Origin: Ruegeria meonggei
GTDB lineage: Bacteria > Pseudomonadota > Alphaproteobacteria > Rhodobacterales > Rhodobacteraceae
Direction of reading: 5' to 3'
NCBI RefSeq assembly: GCF_900172215.1
Contig: NZ_FWFP01000014.1
Span: forward strand, 1-64,000
DNA: 64,000 nucleotides
Shown: positions 33,078 to 41,813 of the stretch, piece by piece
Layout: the number at the start of each line of letters is the position of its first letter
Numbering within the stretch: position 1 is the first letter of the stretch
The notes under the pieces: model-generated
The model's database searches: none
Seen by the model: only the letters and a program-made list of their open reading frames with translations
What the model was told of the DNA's origin: nothing
Position numbers and translations under genes: made by a program

Positions 33078-34631
33078 ATGAAATCACTATCTAAACTGGG
33101 CCTGGCTGGCACAGCCGCAGCCCTGCTTGCCAACCCTGTCGCAGCACAAGAGGCGCCCGGGCTGGACGAAAAAATCAATCAGGCCTTTGCCGATCTGACC
33201 GGGCCGTTTGTCAGCTTTATCTTTGCGCCGCTTCCGGGAACGAGTTTTCCCTGGATCGTGATGTGGCTGGTGATCGCCGCGTCGGTCTTTACCCTGTATT
33301 TCGCCTTTGTGCAGATGCGGTTTTTCAGCCATGCGATCAGCCTGGTCAAAGGCGATTATTCTGACCCCAATGACGCGGGTGAGGTTAGCCACTTTCAGGC
33401 GTTGGCCACGGCGCTTTCGGGCACCGTTGGTCTGGGCAACATTGCTGGTGTGGCGGTGGCCGTCGGTATCGGTGGGCCGGGCGCGACATTCTGGATGATC
33501 CTTGCCGGGTTACTTGGGATGGCGTCGAAATTCACCGAATGTACGTTGGGTGTTAAGTATCGAAACGAATACGAAGACGGCACGGTTTCGGGCGGTCCGA
33601 TGTATTACATGTCCAAGGGGTTCAGCGAACTGGGCTTGCCGGGCGGCAAGATCCTGGCGGTCCTGTTCTCGATCTTTTGTATTCTGGGTGCGCTGGGCGG
33701 GGGCAATATGTTCCAGGCCAATCAGGCGCATCAGCAGATTGCGGGCATCGTTGGCGACTTTCCGGGCTGGATCACCGGGCTGGTGTTTGCGGTTGTGGTG
33801 TTCATGGTCATTGTCGGTGGCCTGAAATCCATCGCACGTGTGACGGAAAAGGTCGTGCCTTTCATGGGTATCCTTTATGTTCTGGCGGCGCTGGTCATCA
33901 TCATCATGAACGCGGACATGATCGGCTGGGCCTTTGGTCAGATCTTTGCCGGTGCCTTCACCGGTCTGGGTGTCGCAGGCGGCATGGTCGGAGCCCTGAT
34001 CCAGGGCTTCAAACGGGCGGCGTTCTCGAATGAGGCCGGCGTTGGTTCTGCGGCAATTGCCCACTCGGCAGTGCGCACCAAAGAGCCGATCACAGAAGGG
34101 TTTGTATCCCTGCTGGAACCGTTCATCGACACGGTGGTGATCTGTACCATGACCGCACTGGTCATTATTATCACCCAGCAGCTGATCATCGACCCGGATA
34201 CCGGAAACTACATGCTGAACGAGGCTGGCAGTGCCATCGCCACCGTTGATGGCAACTCGGGCGTCAGCCTGACTTCTGCGGCCTTTGGCAGCGCCTTCAG
34301 CTGGTTCCCGTATGTTCTTGCGATCGCGGTGATCCTGTTTGCCTTCTCAACCATGATCAGCTGGTCCTACTATGGCCTCAAGGCCTGGACCTATCTGTTT
34401 GGGGAAGGTCACACCAAGGAACTGGTGTTCAAGATCATCTTCTGCATTTTCGTGGTTATCGGTGCTGCGGCCAATCTTGGTCCGGTCATCGACTTCTCGG
34501 ATGCGGCGATCTTTGCGATGGCGGTTGTGAACGTCTTTGCGCTCTACTTCCTGATGAAGGTGGTTCGGCAAGAGCTTGCATCTTATAGCGAGCGTCTGAA
34601 AAGCGGTGAAATCCGCAAATTCGGCCACTAA
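33078..34631 (+). CDS. Sodium:alanine/glycine symporter (AGCS family)
   Basis: A 517-residue transporter. The first ~30 residues are a signal-like hydrophobic stretch (LAGTAAALLANPVAAQE) before the family start, then about ten membrane helices, with the AGCS signatures LSGTVGLGNIAGVAVAVGIGGPG and GGPMYYMSKG and FSNEAGVGSAAIAHS. It imports alanine or glycine with Na+. Start 33078 is chosen because GGGAGG lies 9 bases upstream. A 10-bp hairpin follows its stop. Confidence 0.92.
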   Translation: MKSLSKLGLAGTAAALLANPVAAQEAPGLDEKINQAFADLTGPFVSFIFAPLPGTSFPWIVMWLVIAASVFTLYFAFVQMRFFSHAISLVKGDYSDPNDAGEVSHFQALATALSGTVGLGNIAGVAVAVGIGGPGATFWMILAGLLGMASKFTECTLGVKYRNEYEDGTVSGGPMYYMSKGFSELGLPGGKILAVLFSIFCILGALGGGNMFQANQAHQQIAGIVGDFPGWITGLVFAVVVFMVIVGGLKSIARVTEKVVPFMGILYVLAALVIIIMNADMIGWAFGQIFAGAFTGLGVAGGMVGALIQGFKRAAFSNEAGVGSAAIAHSAVRTKEPITEGFVSLLEPFIDTVVICTMTALVIIITQQLIIDPDTGNYMLNEAGSAIATVDGNSGVSLTSAAFGSAFSWFPYVLAIAVILFAFSTMISWSYYGLKAWTYLFGEGHTKELVFKIIFCIFVVIGAAANLGPVIDFSDAAIFAMAVVNVFALYFLMKVVRQELASYSERLKSGEIRKFGH

Positions 34632-34638
34632 ATGACAT

Positions 34639-34666
34639 CACCGGGGCGGCGCAGGTCGCCCCGGTG
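34639..34666 (+). terminator. Hairpin after the AGCS gene
   Basis: CACCGGGGCG (34639-34648) and CGCCCCGGTG (34657-34666) form a perfect 10-bp stem with an 8-base loop, 8 bases after the stop. No T run follows, so it may be a rho-independent terminator of reduced strength or an mRNA-end hairpin. Confidence 0.5.
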
Positions 34667-34813
34667 CCTGACCATCCTGCGAAATGCGCAGATTCTGGTC
34701 AAAACCCCCTTGCCAGCATGACCGAACTTGCGTAAACGGCGCTTCTAATCGCGTGACCGGCCAATGTGGCATGCCGAGTCGCGTTTAGTACCGAACCCCG
34801 AAAGGAGACGGAA

Positions 34814-35014
34814 ATGCCTAAGATGAAGACAAAGTCGAGCGCCAAAAAGCGCTTTAAGGTGACTGCGACCGGTAAGGTCCTTGCTGGTCAGGCCGGCAAA
34901 CGTCACGGCATGATCAAGCGGACCAAAAAGTTCATCCGCGACGCCCGTGGCAACACCACCCTGTCCGCCCCCGACGCCAAGATCGTCAAGGGCTATATGC
35001 CCTACGACCGATAA
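34814..35014 (+). CDS. rpmI: Ribosomal protein bL35
   Basis: A 66-residue basic protein, the exact family length from ATG 34814 ([15 protein letters not shown]), with AGGAGACGG ribosome site; a longer open frame upstream is not coding. It is followed at 15 bases by rplT. infC is not adjacent, which is usual in this order of bacteria. Confidence 0.98.
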   Translation: MPKMKTKSSAKKRFKVTATGKVLAGQAGKRHGMIKRTKKFIRDARGNTTLSAPDAKIVKGYMPYDR

Positions 35015-35028
35015 GAGGAGATTAAGAT

Positions 35029-35394
35029 ATGTCCCGCGTTAAAGGTGGAACCGTAACTCACGCCCGTCACAAGAAGGTCATCAAGGCCGCCAAAGGTTAC
35101 TATGGCCGCCGCAAGAGCACCTTCAAGGTTGCCCGTCAGGCCGTCGATAAGGCCAACCAATACGCAACCCGCGACCGCAAGAACCGCAAGCGCAACTTCC
35201 GCGCGCTGTGGATCCAGCGGATCAATGCGGCTGTGCGTTCGCATGACGAGGCTCTGACATATTCTCGCTTCATCAACGGCCTGACATTGGCTGGTATCGA
35301 AGTGGACCGCAAAGTTCTGGCCGATCTGGCCGTGCACGAACCGGAAGCGTTCGGCGCGATCGTCGCCCAGGCTCAGGCTGCTCTGACTGCCTGA
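35029..35394 (+). CDS. rplT: Ribosomal protein bL20
   Basis: A 121-residue protein, basic in the N-terminal half ([41 protein letters not shown]). It binds 23S rRNA early in large-subunit assembly and can repress its own operon. Normal length, AGGAG ribosome site upstream, terminator downstream. Confidence 0.98.
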   Translation: MSRVKGGTVTHARHKKVIKAAKGYYGRRKSTFKVARQAVDKANQYATRDRKNRKRNFRALWIQRINAAVRSHDEALTYSRFINGLTLAGIEVDRKVLADLAVHEPEAFGAIVAQAQAALTA

Positions 35395-35421
35395 TCCTCT
35401 GCAAAGAGACAGTGAATGAAG

Positions 35422-35448
35422 GGCCGTTCCGGAAGGAGCGGCCTTTTT
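35422..35448 (+). terminator. Terminator after rplT
   Basis: GGCCGTTCC (35422-35430) and GGAGCGGCC (35435-35443) form a 9-bp stem with one G-U pair and the loop GGAA, followed by TTTTT. Confidence 0.88.
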
Positions 35449-35465
35449 CGTTGCTGACGTTCTTT

Positions 35466-36236
35466 CTAGGGGGTGGGAACAGTCTTGGTGCTTTGGACTG
35501 CTTTTGCCAATGCACGTGAAAACATGTCCTCGACCAGCGCGGACTGTCGCAGGTGGACATCCCCGCCACCCACACAATACTCGGGTTTCGAGAGGCCGGG
35601 ATTGTCCTCTGATCCCGTCACATCGCGCAGATCAAAATAGGGCAACCCAAGCGCCCGTGATTTTTCTTTCAGACCAGAGGAGAGTTCGGCATTGATATCC
35701 CAATGCCTCTGGATCGTGATGCCCAGTTCATCTGCTCTGCGCGTGAACTGGCCGCGGGGTGCCTGCAGACGCGTGCGTATCCGACGGTGCAGCATTTTTC
35801 GCAAGTCTTTGGGGTCTTGTATCGTGGCGGTGTTCAGCCCCTTGATCACGATGGCCCGGTTTCCCGCAACTTCTTTGCACGCCTCAAGATATCGCTTTTG
35901 CGCTTCCAACTTTGCTGTGATGGCGTCCGCAAGCCGGATGTTGTCCCGAAACGCCACGAAATAGCAGCTGAGTTCTGCATCAACCTGTCCAAATCCGAAA
36001 CAGATCGCGGCCGGGTCAAGACGCTTGATCGCCCGTGCCGCGCGGGAATAAGAGGATTTCCGGTCGTTCTTGGGATAAAACCCGGCGGCGGTAGCGCCTT
36101 TGATGCTAATGACATTTGCCGTGTCGAACCCGTTCACTGCAGTGACGCTAACCCGCGCATACCGGAAATCCCCCCCATCCGGTTTCTGGCCGATCAGTCG
36201 GGCATGCGAGTCACCAACACACAGAAGCGTTTTCAT
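35466..36236 (-). CDS. SGNH/GDSL-like hydrolase
   Basis: A 256-residue protein. The N-terminal CVGDSHARL holds the nucleophile block of SGNH hydrolases (Gly-Asp-Ser), and near the C-terminus GGDVHLRQSALVEDMF supplies the Asp-x-His pair. The middle (AICFGFGQVDAELSCYFVAFR) resembles the second block. Such enzymes often remove or transfer acyl groups on polysaccharides, and no signal peptide is seen. The substrate is unknown. The following gene on the other strand is a sulfotransferase, which hints at a surface-glycan role. Catalytic activity is not certain. Confidence 0.65.
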   Translation of the reverse strand: MKTLLCVGDSHARLIGQKPDGGDFRYARVSVTAVNGFDTANVISIKGATAAGFYPKNDRKSSYSRAARAIKRLDPAAICFGFGQVDAELSCYFVAFRDNIRLADAITAKLEAQKRYLEACKEVAGNRAIVIKGLNTATIQDPKDLRKMLHRRIRTRLQAPRGQFTRRADELGITIQRHWDINAELSSGLKEKSRALGLPYFDLRDVTGSEDNPGLSKPEYCVGGGDVHLRQSALVEDMFSRALAKAVQSTKTVPTP

Positions 36237-36542
36237 TTCTTGTCCCGTTACGAATGCTTGAACACGGTTATATTTCTTCGTTCGCCCGTCAAGTTCGAAG
36301 GGTGCAACTTCAGTTGTTGCCCATCAAAATGACAACCCAGTTTATAATGATCTTCCCGGCTGTGTCAGAAAACAACACCGTTTGCCTGCGACGACGAACG
36401 GGGATGGTATCGCAGGGCTTTCTTGCTAATAGTCACGTCACCAAAACCGGGTACAAAAAGGTCTTATGGTGTCTTGGCAACTTTATCTGCCCAAGCATCT
36501 GAGCTGGGCGAAGAAGTCTGAACACGTTTGAGCAGGTGAAAC
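36237..36542. other. Intergenic region without a recognisable gene
   Basis: This is the divergent gap between the SGNH-like and sulfotransferase genes, somewhat rich in A+T. A plus-strand frame of about 80 codons starts near 36254 but shows no similarity or ribosome site. It presumably holds both promoters; no convincing boxes or symmetric sites were seen. Confidence 0.5.
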
Positions 36543-37226
36543 ATGGTTGCCATCAGCAACAAGTACAAATTTGTTTTTCTAAAGTCCCGGAAGACCGCTG
36601 GAACAAGTATCGAGCGCGCCTTGTTTCCGTTTTGCACGAAACTGGATGACGATCTTCCCCTTGAGCTTTCAGACAGCCATTACGGGGAAGGGGTCGCTCG
36701 GGGTCCGGCCCCTGAAGGTTGGAGGCCACACATCCCCGCCGCACGTGTCCGCCGGCGGTTAGGGCAGGAAAAATGGGATTCGTATTTTCGGTTCACAGCG
36801 GTTCGAAACCCGTTTGATCGTGTTGTGTCACATTTTTTCTGGCTGCGCCGAGAGGATGAGATCATCCAATCGGACAGTTTTGACGACGTCCGGACCGCGT
36901 TCCGGCGATTTTGTGTGCGGCCCCGTTATGCAACTGACGCGGACATTGTCATGATTGACGATAAATTCGTTGCGCAGGATGCCATCAGGTATGAATGCCT
37001 TGCCGACGACCTTGCGCGAATGGCCCAGAAACTAGGCTTTGAAAAAGCTATGGATCCCTTGCCTGAATTCAACAAGGGCATACGCAAATGGGGTGATATC
37101 CCGGTCGCTGAATTCTATGACGACGCGTCCATTGAGGCGGTAAAACGCGCGATGGGTTGGGTGTTCGACAATTTTGACTATTCCGAAGATCCCCGAGACA
37201 CACGTATTCCGGAGTTAAAAACCTAA
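36543..37226 (+). CDS. Sulfotransferase family protein
   Basis: A 227-residue soluble protein. The 5'-phosphosulfate loop FLKSRKTAGTSIERAL is at the N-terminus and the 3'-phosphate-binding block TAVRNPFDRVVSHFFW follows at about residues 85-100. These match the Sulfotransfer_2-like group that moves sulfate from PAPS to carbohydrate hydroxyls, although several bacterial relatives are not tested. The acceptor is unknown. Codon use is a little different from the core genes. Confidence 0.78.
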   Translation: MVAISNKYKFVFLKSRKTAGTSIERALFPFCTKLDDDLPLELSDSHYGEGVARGPAPEGWRPHIPAARVRRRLGQEKWDSYFRFTAVRNPFDRVVSHFFWLRREDEIIQSDSFDDVRTAFRRFCVRPRYATDADIVMIDDKFVAQDAIRYECLADDLARMAQKLGFEKAMDPLPEFNKGIRKWGDIPVAEFYDDASIEAVKRAMGWVFDNFDYSEDPRDTRIPELKT

Positions 37227-37449
37227 AGCCGACCTGTGTTTGCACCACGATCCGTTTGCGAGAAACCGTAAAGGAAGGGCATTCGAAAAGAGCGGTCTTA
37301 ATTGTCATTGGTCGCCAGACGTGGATTTGGAAAGCAATGATCACAAATCGACGGCTTCTGCGATGCGGGTAAATGATGGGTTCCGATTTCATCACAAAGT
37401 CAGCAGCCGCTGACTTTGACTTCACCCCGGAAATACGCATCATCACGAA

Positions 37450-38475
37450 ATGATGCCAACTAACCTTTCTACGCGCTCGCGCGACGAACATCCCGTACAC
37501 TACCTGGTTGTGGCACTTCATAAGCTCGGGGTATCGGAGGGTGATATTTGCGAGCGGCTGCAGCTCGACAAGACGCGGCTGTTTGATCCTGATGCGGTGT
37601 CTTCTGCAGAAAACTATCTGAATTTGTTTGAATGGGCGGCGCGGCAGCTCGGCGATGCGTCACTCGGCCTGCATATAACAGAAGTTGCCGAGCCGCGGCA
37701 GTTCGGGCTCTTGGGCTATCTGGTCGACAATGCGGCGACAGTGCGGGACATGTGTTTGTTTCTGGATCACTATTACCAAACATTCACTGGCTATTTTGAC
37801 CTCACATTCTCGATGAATGGCGGGATGTGTTCATTTCGGTATTTGGCCGATTCCTTTCCCGGCAATGAAACCCGCCAGGACGTGGACTTGACGCTTGGCA
37901 CGCTCGTTCGGGCTTTCCGCAAGAAATTGGGGCCAGACTGGCGACCAAAGTCCTGCAGCTTCACCTTTCCAAAGCCCCAAGATCTGACGGCATATAGACG
38001 GATTTTCGGTGCCGATATCAGGTTCGATCAGACAGAGAACCGATTGACCTTTGCTGCAAGCACTCTCAGGCAAGAAATTCATGGATCGGACCCCGGACTT
38101 CTCGTTATTTTGCGCAATCAGGCGGATGCTATCTTGGCGCAGCCTTGGTGCGACCAGAGTTTGGCGCGCAAAGTGCGTTTGATCCTGTCATCACGGATTG
38201 GCCAGGCCGAAATGCGCGCGGAGCTGATGGCGGAACATTTAAATATGTCCGCCACAAACCTCCGGCGGCGGTTGAACGACGAAGAAACCTCTTTCCGACG
38301 CCTGCGCCTGGACGTTCTTCAAGCGGCGGCACGCGAGGCGCTGGAACTAACGGATAAATCCGTGTCAGAAATTTCCGAGGACCTTGGGTATGCGGAAATC
38401 AGTGCCTTCAACCGTGCCTTCAAGCGAGAGGAAGGGATCAGTCCGCTCCAGTTCCGAAAACGTGCGATAAGCTGA
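37450..38475 (+). CDS. AraC-family regulator (Arabinose_bd/HTH_18 type)
   Basis: A 341-residue regulator. Residues 15-200 form an Arabinose_bd-like ligand domain of the OruR/Ornithine-utilisation group (HKLGVSEGDICERLQ, then FGLLGYLVDNAATVRDMC), and the C-terminal 100 residues carry two helix-turn-helix motifs (MSATNLRRRLNDEETSFRRLR and SEISEDLGYAEISAFNRAFKREEGISPLQFR). It lies in the same direction just before the class III PLP/kinase-like fusion gene, with a 305-base gap, and is its probable regulator. Confidence 0.88.
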   Translation: MMPTNLSTRSRDEHPVHYLVVALHKLGVSEGDICERLQLDKTRLFDPDAVSSAENYLNLFEWAARQLGDASLGLHITEVAEPRQFGLLGYLVDNAATVRDMCLFLDHYYQTFTGYFDLTFSMNGGMCSFRYLADSFPGNETRQDVDLTLGTLVRAFRKKLGPDWRPKSCSFTFPKPQDLTAYRRIFGADIRFDQTENRLTFAASTLRQEIHGSDPGLLVILRNQADAILAQPWCDQSLARKVRLILSSRIGQAEMRAELMAEHLNMSATNLRRRLNDEETSFRRLRLDVLQAAAREALELTDKSVSEISEDLGYAEISAFNRAFKREEGISPLQFRKRAIS

Positions 38476-38780
38476 TATTTTCACTTTCGGTCCTGGAAGC
38501 TAAGCTTTTTATGCAGGCACACTGATCGAAAATGTCAAAAACGCGAACGCAACTGGCAAGGCGGGTGCCTCCGTTGCGTGTCATTGTCCAGCCATAGATG
38601 AGCTGGTGGGAAACGCGCTGTCTGCCCCAGCAAACATCACAATCAGGATCGCGCCCAAGGTGGGAGGCACTTCACGCGCTGTGCGCGTAGGTGAAGCCGT
38701 GGGCGCGCATCGAAGCGGTGCAGAGATTGCGGCAGATCAGTTCAAACCGATGGTGCGACACGAAACGTGGAGGAATTCTA
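38476..38780 (+). promoter_or_regulatory. Leader region before the PLP/kinase-like fusion gene
   Basis: A 305-base region without a gene. CTTCAC (38670-38675) and GTGAAG (38691-38696) enclose GCGC repeats and form a hairpin about 85 bases before the ATG at 38781. The ribosome site GTGGAGGA is strong. Direct repeats for an AraC operator were not obvious by eye, but the region would contain the promoter controlled by the upstream regulator. Confidence 0.35.
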
Positions 38781-40997
38781 ATGACTGACAAGAGAAACGC
38801 AGCGGCTGAAATGTCCGGTGATAACACCAGGTCACATGTTCTTGACCTCAACTACAAACATCTCATTCCGCATCGTCTCGATACGTTCCGCAAGGCTGGC
38901 GTAGATATCCTGATCGGTGAGCGAGAGGGCTATGGATTCAAGGACGTCAACGGCAAGGAATACCTCGATTTTCACCTAAATGGCGGCACCTATAACTTCG
39001 GCCACCGCCATCCGGAATTCATCGCCGCGCTGCAGCAGGGTCTGGAAAAATATGACCTGGGGAATCACCATTTCCCCAGCGGTCCCCGTGCCGAGCTTGC
39101 CGAGGCACTAGTCGCCGCGGCACCAGGCGACATGCCGTACGTATCCTACGCTTCGGGCGGATCTGAGGCTGTGGACCTTGCCATCAAAGTGGCGCGGCAG
39201 ACGACCGGTCGACGCGCCATCGTGGCCTTTGACTGCGCTTATCATGGGCGCTCGGGCCTGTCCGGTGCCGCTGGTGATGCAAGCACTGCAGAATACTTCC
39301 TTAGCGATAATCCGGAAGTTTTCCTAAAGGTTCCGTTCAACGATCTCGACGCGTTAGAGCGGGTGCAATCCACCGGCCAAGTCGCGGCGGCACTGATTGA
39401 AACCATCCCCGCCACTGCCGGTTTCATGCCGCCCGATCCCGGCTATCTGCCAGGCGTGGCCGAGCTGTGCCGGAAATACGGTACACTTTACATTGCCGAC
39501 GAAGTGCAGACCGGCTTGATGCGCACAGGTAAGCTGTGGGGCAGCCAGACCTTTGGGATCGAACCGGATCTGCTGGTCACTGGCAAAGGTCTGAGCGGCG
39601 GCATTTACCCCTCGGCTGCGCTGCTGATGGCGGATCGCTGCAGCACCTACCTTAAGGAATTTGGTTGGGGCCATCTTTCGACCTTTGGCGGGTCCGAACT
39701 GGGCTGTTTGGTCGGCCAAAAGGTTATCGAGATGGCCCAACGCCCCGAGGTGTCCGAAAACGTGGCTAATTTGTCGGCCTATTTCGAAACCTCTCTGGCC
39801 GAGTTGCAGTCGCGCCATCCGCATCTGGAAACTGTGCATCAGACCGGGTTGGTGATCGGGCTCAAGACCTCTTATGCCGATGGCGGCGTCATTTTGATGA
39901 AAGAGCTTGTTGAACGCGGCGTTTGGGCGATTTTTGCAGGTTTCGACATGTCGGCGCTGCAGTTCAAACCCGGTGTGCTGCTGGATATGGAGACCGCGAA
40001 GAAGGGCATGGAACGTCTGGACGATGCCCTTTCCGCTATGAAGGACCTGCCGGTGCCAAAAGCCGAAGCGCGTCCCAAAACGGCAATTGCAGCTTCGGTT
40101 CCCAAGATCGACGTCTCGGATGAAGTGACCAAAGACATGGAGCGGGCAGTTGACGCCCATCTGCGCGACCAGGAGTTTCATCCGCTCAAAACCCTTGGTC
40201 AGGGCGAAATCTGCGTCACGGTGGCGTTCCCCGATGATAACCCCGTTGCGGCATTCAAACGCCTACCGCCGTTTCCGAGCCGCGCGCATGCCGAAGCGTA
40301 CCTAGAAACGGTCAACGACTATATCTCTAAACTGAGAGAGGCAGGGTGTCCGGTCGTGCCCACCGAGGGCCGCATCACCGAGACCGCTCAGGGCGGCGTC
40401 GCGCTCTACCTTTGCCAGCCGATGGCAAAAAAGGAGCAATTGGTTTCGAATGTCCTGCACGCGGCCACGCCGGACGCCGACCACCCGGTGCTGAATGCCG
40501 TTCTGGAAACCACAAAGAACGCGATCAATCCACAGCTTGGTATTGATGCTCAGGTGTCGAATTGGGTCTGGCTCGACGGGAAAGTCATGCAAATTGATGT
40601 TTCAACACCGATGATGCGCACGGCGGCTGGGAAGGAATTGTTGGACCTTGATATCGTTTTGCAACCCTATCCGGCAATAATGCGCCCCTTTTTACGCCGG
40701 TTCGTGGCCCCCGAGTTGTTGAAATCTTACTACGATCTGCGTGAAAACTGCATCGATTTGCTCGGCAATTTGAACCGTGAGGGCATGCCACAGTGGATTG
40801 AACCTGCGCTGATTGCGTCGAACCGTTTGCTGCCGGCCGACGCACAGATCACCCGGGAAGAGGTGGACGAGGCCTATAAAAAGGACGCGGGGTCCTATGA
40901 GTTCATCTATCGGCTGAAACTGGTCAACGCGTGGTGGATGCGGAATGTCCGCAGAACGGTCTATCCGTTCATCCTGTCAAAGCCTGAAAAGCGTTGA
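38781..40997 (+). CDS. Class III PLP enzyme fused to a C-terminal kinase-like domain
   Basis: A 738-residue two-domain protein. Residues ~20-420 are a class III aminotransferase fold: GGSEA (126-130) for the phosphate, Y154/H155 beside PLP, D240 in DEVQTG, and K269 in TGKGLSGG as the PLP lysine, so this part looks active. Residues ~455-738 are not aminotransferase. TLGQGEICVTVAF (471-483) recalls a nucleotide-binding loop, K493 lies in AFKRLPPF, and D589 and N594 in GIDAQVSNWVWLDG with D605 in MQIDVSTP mimic the catalytic loop and Mg-binding Asp of APH/choline-kinase folds. The fusion order PLP enzyme-kinase fits an enzyme that phosphorylates an amino alcohol and then eliminates phosphate (compare the human 5-hydroxylysine kinase and phospholyase). 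This is inference; a plain transaminase with a binding domain is the alternative. ATG 38781 has a strong GGAGG site. Confidence 0.75.
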   Translation: MTDKRNAAAEMSGDNTRSHVLDLNYKHLIPHRLDTFRKAGVDILIGEREGYGFKDVNGKEYLDFHLNGGTYNFGHRHPEFIAALQQGLEKYDLGNHHFPSGPRAELAEALVAAAPGDMPYVSYASGGSEAVDLAIKVARQTTGRRAIVAFDCAYHGRSGLSGAAGDASTAEYFLSDNPEVFLKVPFNDLDALERVQSTGQVAAALIETIPATAGFMPPDPGYLPGVAELCRKYGTLYIADEVQTGLMRTGKLWGSQTFGIEPDLLVTGKGLSGGIYPSAALLMADRCSTYLKEFGWGHLSTFGGSELGCLVGQKVIEMAQRPEVSENVANLSAYFETSLAELQSRHPHLETVHQTGLVIGLKTSYADGGVILMKELVERGVWAIFAGFDMSALQFKPGVLLDMETAKKGMERLDDALSAMKDLPVPKAEARPKTAIAASVPKIDVSDEVTKDMERAVDAHLRDQEFHPLKTLGQGEICVTVAFPDDNPVAAFKRLPPFPSRAHAEAYLETVNDYISKLREAGCPVVPTEGRITETAQGGVALYLCQPMAKKEQLVSNVLHAATPDADHPVLNAVLETTKNAINPQLGIDAQVSNWVWLDGKVMQIDVSTPMMRTAAGKELLDLDIVLQPYPAIMRPFLRRFVAPELLKSYYDLRENCIDLLGNLNREGMPQWIEPALIASNRLLPADAQITREEVDEAYKKDAGSYEFIYRLKLVNAWWMRNVRRTVYPFILSKPEKR

Positions 40998-41216
40998 CCT
41001 AGCCTTGAGAACACCCGTCGCCAGTTCAGCCCCAACAGAAGGGCTGCTTCGGCGGTGTTGAGGAAAATGCAGCAATGCTGCCGTTCACCCTGTTACCATG
41101 AACGGCAGTTATTGCCCGCCGACCGGACGTAAGACAAAGTATCTTAATCAATCACCAGAGAAAACCCGGGTGCGCTTGGTGTCGGCCCTCGTTACGCGCG
41201 AAACGCGCTTGCTGGC

Positions 41217-41678
41217 CTATTTGTTCTTGTCCTTTTTTACCAACTGCGCCGCAAAGGCAACGCCGGTGCCTGGACCGGCATAGGTGACCATAAGCACGTC
41301 ATCCACATAGACCCCGTTGAATATCCCCGAAGAGACGTCGTCACCGGATATCCCAGCCTCGGCCAGAACAAAACGGGTTGGGTCGTCCAGTGAGAATGTG
41401 CCCATTGCCTCTTCGACGATCCAGTCCTTGTCGCCAATCCGACGCCAGCGGTTGGTGGCGGTGATCAGGTTGCCGTCCAGCTTGGTGATCTCCAGCTCCA
41501 TTTCGGTCTGCAGCAGGCCCTTGTCGTGGTTTGGGTTCGATTTCGCGAAAGCCACCAGATAGGTGCCGGTCCAGGTGCCGACGATCTGAGGGAAACCGCT
41601 GCCGTCCTCGGCGCTGACGGGGGTCGCAAAGGCAATAACAATTGCAGCGGCGAGGCTGCGCGCAAATTTGAATAGCAT
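41217..41678 (-). CDS. Small secreted protein of unknown function
   Basis: A 153-residue protein from ATG 41678, with a signal peptide (FARSLAAAIVIAFATPVSA, cleavage after SAE). The mature part has the strand-rich look of a lipocalin-like or avidin-like barrel (VGTWTGTYLVAF at the start, MVTYAGPGTGVAFAAQLV at the end), where the opening GTWTG is a common calycin-type motif. No function can be assigned. It stands alone, convergent with nothing and followed by about 220 non-coding bases. Confidence 0.7.
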   Translation of the reverse strand: MLFKFARSLAAAIVIAFATPVSAEDGSGFPQIVGTWTGTYLVAFAKSNPNHDKGLLQTEMELEITKLDGNLITATNRWRRIGDKDWIVEEAMGTFSLDDPTRFVLAEAGISGDDVSSGIFNGVYVDDVLMVTYAGPGTGVAFAAQLVKKDKNK

Positions 41679-41751
41679 GAACCAATCTCCTGCGTGGGGT
41701 AATTGCAGGCTATCCGAGTTCACAGATTTGGCAAACCGATGTGTGACCGAA

Positions 41752-41780
41752 AAAAACCGGCGCAGGACGCGCCGGTTTTT
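41752..41780. terminator. Strong bidirectional terminator after the tpa-like gene
   Basis: AAAAACCGGCGC (41752-41763) and GCGCCGGTTTTT (41769-41780) form a 12-bp inverted repeat around a 5-base loop, with A and T runs at both ends. It lies 34 bases past the stop of the minus-strand aminotransferase gene. Confidence 0.88.
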
Positions 41781-41813
41781 GATGTCTCGATTGGCATAAG
41801 GCGTCGTGCGGTG

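Noticed and set aside
36254..36502. 82-codon plus-strand frame in the gap before the sulfotransferase
   Set aside because: The composition is not protein-like and there is no ribosome site or recognisable motif.
37227..37449. Coding region between the sulfotransferase and AraC genes
   Set aside because: A minus-strand frame covers it, but its translation shows no recognisable domain and overlaps the end of the sulfotransferase gene.
41098..41283. Small plus-strand frame as a gene
   Set aside because: It has no ribosome site or similarity and its end overlaps the secreted protein gene on the other strand.
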